Shown here: positions 32,082 through 39,463 of the stretch, in pieces
Layout: each line of letters starts with the position of its first letter
How positions within the stretch are numbered: the stretch's first letter is position 1
NCBI GenBank assembly: GCA_902773435.1
Contig: CACYEN010000165.1
Coordinates: 1 to 58,805, forward strand
Source of the DNA: an uncultured Lachnospiraceae bacterium
GTDB lineage: Bacteria > Bacillota > Clostridia > Lachnospirales > Lachnospiraceae
Length of the DNA stretch: 58,805 bases
Direction of reading: 5' to 3'
Program-made: the position numbers and the translations under genes
The notes under the pieces: generated by a model
Seen by the model: only the letters and a program-made list of their open reading frames with translations
What the model was told of the DNA's origin: nothing
The model's database searches: none

Positions 32082-33977
32082 ATGGGTGATATTCATATTC
32101 TCGATGAGAGAACAATAGACCGGATCGCCGCGGGTGAGGTCGTCGAGCGGCCCGCTTCCGTCATCAAGGAACTGGTCGAGAACGCAGTCGACGCCGGGGC
32201 GTCGAGGGTGACGGTCGAGATCAGGGACGGGGGCATCTCGCTCATCCGGGTCACGGACAACGGGAGGGGCATCGCGCCCGAGGACGTCCCGCTCGCGTTT
32301 CTGAGGCACGCGACCAGCAAGATCACCGACGCCGGCGACCTTCGGACGCTTCAGTCCCTCGGGTTCCGGGGTGAGGCGCTGTCGAGCATCGCCGCGGTCT
32401 CAAGAGTCGAACTCATCACAAAGAGACCGGAGGAACTGTCAGCCCTCCGATACCTGATCGAGGGAGGGAGGGAGAAGCTCTCGGAGGAGATCGGCGCGCC
32501 GGACGGGACGACGATCATCGTGAGGGACCTCTTCTACAATACCCCCGCGAGGGCGAAATTCCTGAAGACGCCCATGACCGAGGCCGCCCACGCCGGCGCC
32601 GTCATCGAGCAGCTCCTGCTTTCCAATCCCGGTGTGTCATTCACCTGGATCGTAAACGGGCAGACGAAGCTCGCGTCTCCGGGGAACGGAAATCTCCGCG
32701 ACACGATCTTCAACGTCTACGGGAAGGAGATCGCGTCCCGCATGACGGAGATCTCCCGGACGGAGCCGGGAATCCGGATCGAGGGGTGGATCGGCAAACC
32801 CGCCATCTCGAGGGGAAACAGGAATTATGAGAACTATTATGTCAATGGCAGATATGTGAAGAGCAAAATCATAGCGAGGGGAATCGAGGACGGATACGGC
32901 ACAAAGCTGATGCAGCACCAGTACCCGTTCTCCTGCTTCATGATCACGCTCGACACGGACGCTGTCGACGTCAATGTCCATCCGACGAAGATGGAGGTGC
33001 GCTTCTCCGATGAGAAGCTCGTCTACGGCGCCGTGAGGGAGGCGGTCGAGTCCGCGCTCCGCGGGCTGGCCATGGTCGTCGAATCGCCCGGCACGGAGAA
33101 CGGCCGGACGGGAGAGACGTCCGGCAGGGGCGCTGATTCCCGGAAAAAGACGGTCGCCTTACAGGCTTTTGAGACCGGGGCGTCGGGAACAGCCCGCAGG
33201 GAGGTGTCCGCCCCGCCGGAGACTCCGGTCCGGAAGGAGGCTGAACACGCGAGGGAGCGCCTGACAGACGCACTTATGGAGGAGCAGGCCGACTACGGGG
33301 GCCGGGACCTCGTGAGGGACGAGGTCTATTCCGCCGGGAGCGGGAGGGGGCGTTTTGTCCAGCAGACATTTTCTCCGGAATTTGTGTCTGCAGAGGCGAA
33401 GCCGATGAGGCGCCTCGTCGGACAGGTGTTCTCCACCTACTGGATCTGCGAGTACGGCGGCTCCGTCTACCTCTTTGACCAGCACGCCGCCCACGAGAAA
33501 GTCCTGTTCGAGAAATTCATGGAGACCTACGAGAAGAGGGAGATCATGTCCCAGACGCTCGAGCCGCCCATGCTCGTGTCCCTCGATATGAGGGAACAGG
33601 ACCTGATGGAAACCTATATGGACGCGTTCACGGCCCTCGGCTTTGAGATCGAGCCGTTCGGGGACCGGGATTACGCCGTGAGGGCAGTCCCGTATTCCCT
33701 CGGGACGATCAGCTCCGAAAAACTGTTTCTGGAGCTCCTCGACCAGCTCGAGGTGACGCCCTCACTCAGGGATATGAAACTTTATGTCCTGAAAGTCGCG
33801 ACCGAGGCCTGCAAGGCCGCGGTCAAGGGGGGAGAGACGCTCTCGTTCGCCGAGGCGGAAGCCCTGCTGGACGAACTGATGAAGTGCGAGGATCCGTATC
33901 ACTGCCCTCACGGGCGCCCGACGATCATCTCCTTTACGGAGAAGGACCTGGAAAAACTCTTTAAGAGGATCGTGTGA
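32082..33977 (+). CDS. mutL: DNA mismatch repair protein MutL (endonuclease type)
   Basis: GHKL ATPase that nicks the new strand after MutS binding. The product has 631 residues. ATPase motifs are ELVENAVDAGAS, VTDNGRGI and GFRGEALSSIAAV. A low-conservation linker (about 340-440) precedes the dimerisation domain. The endonuclease motif DQHAAHEKVLFE begins at D466, and the zinc-site partners ATEACKAAVKGG and CPHGRP (C608) are present, so it should be nicking-competent as expected for a species without MutH. RBS GGAGG stands before the ATG. The stop overlaps the miaA start by one base. Confidence 0.97.
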   Translation: MGDIHILDERTIDRIAAGEVVERPASVIKELVENAVDAGASRVTVEIRDGGISLIRVTDNGRGIAPEDVPLAFLRHATSKITDAGDLRTLQSLGFRGEALSSIAAVSRVELITKRPEELSALRYLIEGGREKLSEEIGAPDGTTIIVRDLFYNTPARAKFLKTPMTEAAHAGAVIEQLLLSNPGVSFTWIVNGQTKLASPGNGNLRDTIFNVYGKEIASRMTEISRTEPGIRIEGWIGKPAISRGNRNYENYYVNGRYVKSKIIARGIEDGYGTKLMQHQYPFSCFMITLDTDAVDVNVHPTKMEVRFSDEKLVYGAVREAVESALRGLAMVVESPGTENGRTGETSGRGADSRKKTVALQAFETGASGTARREVSAPPETPVRKEAEHARERLTDALMEEQADYGGRDLVRDEVYSAGSGRGRFVQQTFSPEFVSAEAKPMRRLVGQVFSTYWICEYGGSVYLFDQHAAHEKVLFEKFMETYEKREIMSQTLEPPMLVSLDMREQDLMETYMDAFTALGFEIEPFGDRDYAVRAVPYSLGTISSEKLFLELLDQLEVTPSLRDMKLYVLKVATEACKAAVKGGETLSFAEAEALLDELMKCEDPYHCPHGRPTIISFTEKDLEKLFKRIV

Positions 33978-34966
33978 TGGAAGGCTCGGAAAAAAAGCCG
34001 CTCATCGTGATCGCGGGACCGACGGCGGTCGGAAAGAGCGAACTCGCGGCGGAACTGGCGAGAAGGATCGGCGGTGAGGTGGTCTCGGCCGATTCCATGC
34101 AGGTGTACCGATACATGGACATCGGATCCGCAAAGGTGACAAGAGAGGAGATGCTCGGGGTGCCGCACCACATGATCGACGTCGCGGACCCGGCGGAGGC
34201 GATGGACGCGGCGAGGTACGCCGCCGAAGCGAAGGCCTGTATCCGGGAGATCTACGGGAGAGGCCATGTACCGGTCCTCTGCGGCGGAACGGGTTTCTAC
34301 ATCCAGTCCGTCATCAGGGACATCGATTTTTCGGAGGCGGCGCCCGACGGCAACTACAGGGAATACCTGCGCGGAATCGCGGAGCGGGAAGGCGCGGAGG
34401 CGCTTCACGCGATGCTTGAGGAGGCGGATCCCGACGCGGCGGGGGAGATCCATCCCAACAATCTCAAGCGCGTGATCCGGGCGCTCGAGTTCCACCGCGG
34501 GACGGGAGGGCTCATCTCTCGGCACAACCGGGAACAGAGGGAGCGGGAGAGCGGTTACAATCTCGTCTATTTTTTCATCGACGACGACCGCGACGCGCTC
34601 TATGAGCGGATTGACCGGCGGGTCGACTTCATGATGGAGGAGGGACTTGTCGACGAAGTGGCTTACCTGAAAGCCATGGGGCTTTCCGGGCGGGACGTGT
34701 CCATGCAGGGAATCGGGTACAAGGAGATTCTGAGCGCTCTCGACGGGGAGATCCCCATGGAGGAGGCGGAGAGACTCATCAAGCGGAATTCGAGAAGATA
34801 CGCGAAGAGGCAGGGGACCTGGTTCCGCAGGGAGAGGGACGCCATCAGGATCTTCCGCCCGGATTTCGGCGGCGATACGGGGAGGATCCTCGGCGAGCTG
34901 ATCCGCGTGACGGAAGCAAGGACGGGAATTAAAGCAAAGGAAGTCGGAAACCCATATGAAAAATGA
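33977..34966 (+). CDS. miaA: tRNA dimethylallyltransferase
   Basis: Transfers an isopentenyl group to A37 of tRNAs that read UNN codons, producing the substrate for MiaB. The product has 329 residues. The P-loop GPTAVGKSELA begins at residue 14, followed by SADSMQVYRYMDIGSAK, VLCGGTGFYI and the RNA-contacting QGIGYKEI with RYAKRQGTWFRR. The ATG at 33977 shares its first base with the mutL stop (TGATG). It overlaps the next gene by 11 bases. Confidence 0.97.
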   Translation: MEGSEKKPLIVIAGPTAVGKSELAAELARRIGGEVVSADSMQVYRYMDIGSAKVTREEMLGVPHHMIDVADPAEAMDAARYAAEAKACIREIYGRGHVPVLCGGTGFYIQSVIRDIDFSEAAPDGNYREYLRGIAEREGAEALHAMLEEADPDAAGEIHPNNLKRVIRALEFHRGTGGLISRHNREQRERESGYNLVYFFIDDDRDALYERIDRRVDFMMEEGLVDEVAYLKAMGLSGRDVSMQGIGYKEILSALDGEIPMEEAERLIKRNSRRYAKRQGTWFRRERDAIRIFRPDFGGDTGRILGELIRVTEARTGIKAKEVGNPYEK

Positions 34967-36269
34967 AGAACTGAGGGATCTGCGCGCCCTGTGCGCCGCG
35001 GAGGCAGGGATAGACAGCGACGTCTTCGAATTCTGCGAAGACGTCTGCTCCGGTCTTTATGAGCGGTTCAGCAGGATCGATCTTCTCGCCGAGTACAACC
35101 AGACAAAGGTGATCCAGGCCTTCCGGTCCGCGAATGTGAGCTCCGCCTGCCTGTCCGGGACAACCGGTTACGGCTACAACGATCTCGGGAGGGACAGGCT
35201 GGAGGAAGTATACGCCGCGGCCTTCCACGCGGAGGCCGCCCTCGTGAGGCCGCTCATCGCCTGCGGGACGCACGCCCTCGCGATCGCTCTTTTCGGGAAT
35301 CTCAGGCCCGGGGACGAGCTGCTCTCGATCACGGGGAAGCCCTACGACACGCTCGAGGAGGTGATCGGGATCCGCCCGTCAGCGGGCTCTCTGAGGGAGT
35401 ACGGGATCACCTACAGGGAGGTCGGGCTTCTGCCCGGCGGCCGTTTCGACCACGAGGGAATCAGGGCCGCCATCAGGCAGGAGACGAGGATGGTCGCGAT
35501 CCAGAGGTCCAAGGGATACGCGGACAGGAGGACGCTCTCCGTCCGGGAGATCGGGGAGGCGGTCCGGACCGTGAAATCCGTGAGACCCGACCTCATCGTC
35601 ATGGTCGACAACTGCTACGGCGAATTCGTGGAGGAGATCGAGCCGACCGACGTCGGCGCCGACATGATTGTCGGGTCCCTCATCAAGAACCCCGGGGGAG
35701 GACTCGCCCCGAGCGGGGGGTACATCTGCGGGAAGAAGGAGTGCGTCGGAAGGGCGGCCTACAGGATGACCTGCCCCGGGCTCGGCGCGGAGATCGGTCC
35801 GTCGCTCGGCCTCAACACGTCTCTCTTCGAGGGGTTCTTCCTGGCCCCGGTCGTCACGGCGGCCGCGCTCAAGGGGGCGATTTTCGCGGCGAATATCTAT
35901 GAGCGACTCGGCTTTGCCGTGAATCCCGACAGCACCGAGGAGAGGCACGACATTATACAGGCCGTGACGCTCGGATCCGCGGAGGGCGTCGAGGCTTTCT
36001 GCAGGGGCATCCAGAGAGGCGCGCCCGTCGATTCGTTCGTCACGCCGGAGCCCTGGGACATGCCGGGCTACGACGACCCGGTGATCATGGCCGCGGGTGC
36101 CTTCGTCGAGGGGTCCTCGATCGAGCTCTCGGCGGACGGCCCGATCAGGCCCCCCTACAACGTCTATTTTCAGGGCGGCCTCACGTGGCCTTCCGCGAAA
36201 TTCGGCGTCATGATGTCCCTCCAGTCCATGAAGGAGGCGGGGCTGGTAAACTTGCATCGGGCCTGTTAA
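34956..36269 (+). CDS. Methionine gamma-lyase-like PLP enzyme (YnbB family)
   Basis: Fold-type I PLP protein of the family often annotated as aluminium resistance protein or methionine gamma-lyase family; the physiological substrate is not established. The product has 437 residues. The PLP lysine is probably K244 in GSLIKNPGGGLAPSGGY, with VMVDNCYGEFVE supplying the aspartate for the pyridine nitrogen. QRSKGYADRRTL and PYNVYFQGGLTW are family-typical. It overlaps miaA by 11 bases, a neighbourhood I recall from other Firmicutes. Genuine cystathionine-type lyases are usually shorter and carry different motifs. Confidence 0.88.
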   Translation: MKNEELRDLRALCAAEAGIDSDVFEFCEDVCSGLYERFSRIDLLAEYNQTKVIQAFRSANVSSACLSGTTGYGYNDLGRDRLEEVYAAAFHAEAALVRPLIACGTHALAIALFGNLRPGDELLSITGKPYDTLEEVIGIRPSAGSLREYGITYREVGLLPGGRFDHEGIRAAIRQETRMVAIQRSKGYADRRTLSVREIGEAVRTVKSVRPDLIVMVDNCYGEFVEEIEPTDVGADMIVGSLIKNPGGGLAPSGGYICGKKECVGRAAYRMTCPGLGAEIGPSLGLNTSLFEGFFLAPVVTAAALKGAIFAANIYERLGFAVNPDSTEERHDIIQAVTLGSAEGVEAFCRGIQRGAPVDSFVTPEPWDMPGYDDPVIMAAGAFVEGSSIELSADGPIRPPYNVYFQGGLTWPSAKFGVMMSLQSMKEAGLVNLHRAC

Positions 36270-36280
36270 TAGTGTATGAT
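36252..36280 (+). promoter_or_regulatory. Possible promoter for the radC-mre operon
   Basis: TTGCAT at 36252-36257 and TATGAT at 36275-36280 are 17 bases apart; the -35 lies inside the end of the preceding gene. The same place holds a small inverted repeat (AGTGTAT at 36271-36277 with ATACACT at 36284-36290, then TCTTTCT) that could act as a weak terminator instead. Either reading marks an operon boundary. Confidence 0.42.
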
Positions 36281-36327
36281 AGGATACACTTCTTTCTGCC
36301 GGCACACCTGGTTCGGAAGAGGGGTGT

Positions 36328-37053
36328 ATGATCAGAAAAAGCGGGGGACTGACGGAAGTCAGCCGCCCTTATGAAAAATGTCTCCGCTTCGGCGCCGCAA
36401 AGCTTACGGACGCCGAGCTTTTGGCTGTCATTATGAGGACCGGCGCGCGCGGAACCGGCGCCGTCCGGCTCGCGGAGCAGGTTCTTTCGCTGCGCGGGGA
36501 AGGGAGAGGACTCGGCGTCCTTCCCGGTCTCAGCGTCCCGGAGCTCATGACGCTTCCCGGGATCGGAGAGGTGAAGGCGATCGAGATCTGCTGCGTCGGG
36601 GAGATCTCGCGGAGAATCGCGTCGTCCGACGCGGGGAGCCGCCTGAGCATTCATGACCCGTCCGGCGTCGCGGAATACTACATGGAGCTGCTCCGGCACG
36701 ACAGCCAGGAGAATATCCACTGCATGATGCTGGACACGAGGAACCATGTGCTCGGGGAGGAGCGGCTGACCAGGGGAACATCCGACTGCTCGCCTCTTTC
36801 GACGAGGGACCTCTTCGGGGCGGCACTCAGGTACCGGGCGACAGGGATCATCCTCGTTCACAACCATCCGAGCGGGGATCCGACGCCGTCCGAGGCGGAC
36901 GTCCTCCTGACGGAGAAAGCGAGGGAGGCTGGAAGCCTGCTTGATATCAGGCTTCTGGATCACATCATCATCGGCGACAGGTGCTATGTCAGCTTCGCCG
37001 ACAACGGATTCTTTGAATCTTCCGCGAATGGTCCGGACGAAAGCAAGAACTGA
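36328..37053 (+). CDS. radC: RadC family JAB1/MPN metalloprotein
   Basis: Family named for DNA repair, though its biochemical role is unclear. The product has 241 residues. A helix-hairpin-helix segment (about 69-82, LMTLPGIGEVKAIEI) precedes the JAMM domain, whose metal ligands are in H178NH180PSGDPTPSEAD. The N-terminal half contains AKLTDAELLAVIMRTG, typical of RadC. RBS GAGGGG precedes the ATG. It stands directly upstream of mreB, as in Bacillus subtilis and many Firmicutes. Confidence 0.94.
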   Translation: MIRKSGGLTEVSRPYEKCLRFGAAKLTDAELLAVIMRTGARGTGAVRLAEQVLSLRGEGRGLGVLPGLSVPELMTLPGIGEVKAIEICCVGEISRRIASSDAGSRLSIHDPSGVAEYYMELLRHDSQENIHCMMLDTRNHVLGEERLTRGTSDCSPLSTRDLFGAALRYRATGIILVHNHPSGDPTPSEADVLLTEKAREAGSLLDIRLLDHIIIGDRCYVSFADNGFFESSANGPDESKN

Positions 37054-37068
37054 TTTACGGGAGCGCGC

Positions 37069-38082
37069 ATGTTCAACAGGAATGTGTTCGGCGTTGATCT
37101 TGGGACCAGCGCCATCAAGATATACAGTCTCAGAAAGAACCGTCTCATGATCGAGCACAACATGATCGCGGTCATGAACGGCACGCAGGTCATTGCCGTG
37201 GGCAGCGACGCGTTTGAGATGTACGAAAAGAATCCGCCGGGAATCTCGGTCGACCGCCCGATGGTAAACGGGAGGATCGCCGACGTGGCGGAGGTCGAGA
37301 TGATGATGCGGGTGCTGATCGCCCGCACCGACCGCCACGCCGGGGCGAATCCGGTCATCTACTTCTCCGCGCCGCTCAACATGTCGGAACTTGAGAAGAG
37401 GGCCTATTACGCGATCAGCCACACGGGGAGCCTCCGCAACCCGAGGGTCTTTCTCGTGGACCGGCCCATCTGCGACGCGCTCTCGCTCGGAATCCCCCTG
37501 TCGAAGACGAAAGGAAGCATGATCCTCAATATCGGGGCCCAGAGCACCGAGGTGTCGGTGATCGCGGGCGAGCAGGTTATCGTCAGCGACATCATACAGC
37601 TGGGAGGACAGCAGCTCAACGAGAGCATCTGCAACGAGATCAGGAGAAGCAGGAACCTGCTGGTCGGGAAAAGGACGGCCAGAAGGCTGAAATCGGTCCT
37701 GGCCTCCTTCGAGAGCCGGGGCAGCGAGGAGAGAAAGATCACCGGTGTCGATACGCTCTCGGGGCTTCCCCGGGAGGACGTCGTCACGACGGATCTCATC
37801 AGCCTCGCGGTAGAGGCAGAGCTGCACAAGGGAGCGGAGGAGATGCGCTCGTTCCTCGAGCGGACGCCGCCGCAGATCGCCAAATGCATCATCGACGAGG
37901 GCATCTACCTGACCGGGGGAACCGCAAGGATTCCCGGGATCGACCGCTACCTGAGCAGGGTGATCGGGTGCAGGATCAACCTCTCGTCAGACTACGAGTT
38001 CTCGACCGTCAAGGGTCTCGAGGAGCTGATTCGTCACAAGGAACTGAAAAAGTGGGCATATTCGATAAGGAATAAGCAATGA
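37069..38082 (+). CDS. mreB: Divergent MreB-family actin homologue
   Basis: MreB filaments orient the cell wall elongation complex under the membrane. The product has 337 residues. Phosphate-1 motif DLGTSAIKI (10-18), RPMVNGRIAD (63-72) and the adenosine motif GIYLTGGTARIPG (278-290) identify the family. It departs from ordinary MreB at key places: the phosphate-2 loop reads LNIGAQSTE (153-161) instead of DIGGGTTE, and the Glu-Glu before the conserved Pro is Asp131-Arg132. Position between radC and mreC supports an elongasome role. The overlap with mreC is 4 bases. Confidence 0.85.
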   Translation: MFNRNVFGVDLGTSAIKIYSLRKNRLMIEHNMIAVMNGTQVIAVGSDAFEMYEKNPPGISVDRPMVNGRIADVAEVEMMMRVLIARTDRHAGANPVIYFSAPLNMSELEKRAYYAISHTGSLRNPRVFLVDRPICDALSLGIPLSKTKGSMILNIGAQSTEVSVIAGEQVIVSDIIQLGGQQLNESICNEIRRSRNLLVGKRTARRLKSVLASFESRGSEERKITGVDTLSGLPREDVVTTDLISLAVEAELHKGAEEMRSFLERTPPQIAKCIIDEGIYLTGGTARIPGIDRYLSRVIGCRINLSSDYEFSTVKGLEELIRHKELKKWAYSIRNKQ

Positions 38083-38933
38083 GGAAGAAGCTGGATATCA
38101 ACGGAAAAGGGAAGAACCTTCTCACGGTCATGATCATTATCTGCATCGGGCTTATTCTTGTCACCCTTACGACGTCAGCCGTCGCCGGCCCCGTGAGGGA
38201 CTTCACTGGATACCTGGTGGCGCCGTTTCAGAACGGGGTCAACAATATCGGGAAATGGCTGACCGACCAGTTTTCAGGCTTCGAGGACGTGAAGGAACTG
38301 GCCCGCGAGAACGCGGAGCTCAGGCAGGAGATCGCGGAACTCACACAGAAGAATAACGAACTCGTCCAGAACCAGACCGAGCTCGCGAGGCTCGAGGCAC
38401 TCTACGCCCTGGACAAGAAGTACAGCGATTTCAACAAGATGGCGGCATCCGTCATCTCCAAGGATCCCGGAAACTGGTACAGCACGTTCGTCATCAACAA
38501 GGGCAGCTCGGACGGCATCAAGGTCGATATGAACGTCCTCGGGCAGGGCGGGCTGATCGGAATCGTGACCGAGGTCGGCGCCAACTGGGCGCAGGTGAGG
38601 TCAATCATCGACGACGAGAGCAATATCAGCGGGATGGCCTCGAGCACGTCGGAGCCCTGCGTCGTGACGGGAAACCTTCTTGGGATGGATTCCGGGAAGA
38701 TCGATTTTAAAGGCCTCCGGGATGACGACAACGCGGTGACCGAGGGGACGAGCATCGTCACATCGAACATCAGTGACAAGTACCTCACCGGCCTCCTCAT
38801 CGGCTACGTGAGCGAGATCCACCTCGACTCGAACAACCTGACCAAGTCGGGGACCATCATCCCCGCCGCGGATTTCCGCAGTCTCCGGGAGGTTCTCGTC
38901 GTCACGGATCTCAAACAGAAAAAGGAGAACTGA
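38079..38933 (+). CDS. mreC: Rod shape-determining protein MreC
   Basis: Bitopic scaffold that links MreB, MreD, PBP2 and RodA and helps activate PBP2. The product has 284 residues. One membrane helix (about 13-35) is followed by a coiled coil (about 68-110, rich in Glu, Leu and Gln) and two beta barrels; VISKDPGNWYSTFVINKGSSDGI and GGLIGIVTEVG are characteristic. ATGA overlap with mreB. Confidence 0.95.
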   Translation: MRKKLDINGKGKNLLTVMIIICIGLILVTLTTSAVAGPVRDFTGYLVAPFQNGVNNIGKWLTDQFSGFEDVKELARENAELRQEIAELTQKNNELVQNQTELARLEALYALDKKYSDFNKMAASVISKDPGNWYSTFVINKGSSDGIKVDMNVLGQGGLIGIVTEVGANWAQVRSIIDDESNISGMASSTSEPCVVTGNLLGMDSGKIDFKGLRDDDNAVTEGTSIVTSNISDKYLTGLLIGYVSEIHLDSNNLTKSGTIIPAADFRSLREVLVVTDLKQKKEN

Positions 38934-38935
38934 GA

Positions 38936-39463
38936 GTGAAACGGAAGCTTGTGATCGCGGCGGTCCTGTGGATCTCGTTCATACTTCAGACTTCGGTGTT
39001 CCCGATGCTCGACTTCCTGGCGGCCGTGCCGGACGTCATGCTCTTCCTCACCGTGTCGATCGCGTTCATGCAGGGGAGGAACGAGGGCATCCTAACGGGG
39101 TTCATCTGCGGCCTTCTGACCGACCTGTTCTATGGGGACATCTTCGGGTTCCAGGCGCTTCTCTATGTCATCGCGGGATATTTCTGCGGGTCATTTTCCC
39201 AGATCTATTTCGACGAGGACGTGAAGATGCCGCTGCTCCTCGTCACGGTCTGTGACTTCGTCAAGAATTTCATCATCTATGTGAGCAGGTTTCTTCTGAG
39301 GGGCCGCCTGGATTTCCCCGGCTACCTGAAGGGGGTCATTTTTCCTGAGGCTGTATCCACGATCCTCATCACACTGTTGTTCTACCGCCTGGTCTACAGA
39401 ATCAACCATTCGCTCGTAGAGAAGGAAAAGAAAGGCAGACAATCCTTATGGATTCGGGACTGA
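38936..39463 (+). CDS. mreD: Rod shape-determining protein MreD
   Basis: Small multi-spanning membrane protein of the elongasome. The product has 175 residues with five to six predicted membrane helices and a polar C-terminus. The segment PDVMLFLTVSIAFMQGRNEGILTGFICGLLTDLFYG fits the family. The start is GTG at 38936, two bases after the mreC stop, with AAAGGAGA upstream. It overlaps the PBP2 gene by 16 bases. Confidence 0.9.
   Translation: MKRKLVIAAVLWISFILQTSVFPMLDFLAAVPDVMLFLTVSIAFMQGRNEGILTGFICGLLTDLFYGDIFGFQALLYVIAGYFCGSFSQIYFDEDVKMPLLLVTVCDFVKNFIIYVSRFLLRGRLDFPGYLKGVIFPEAVSTILITLLFYRLVYRINHSLVEKEKKGRQSLWIRD

Noticed and set aside
36208-37827. 539-codon minus-strand frame opposite radC and mreB
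   Set aside because: It is antisense to radC and mreB, both with clear motifs; no ribosome binding site or domain supports it.
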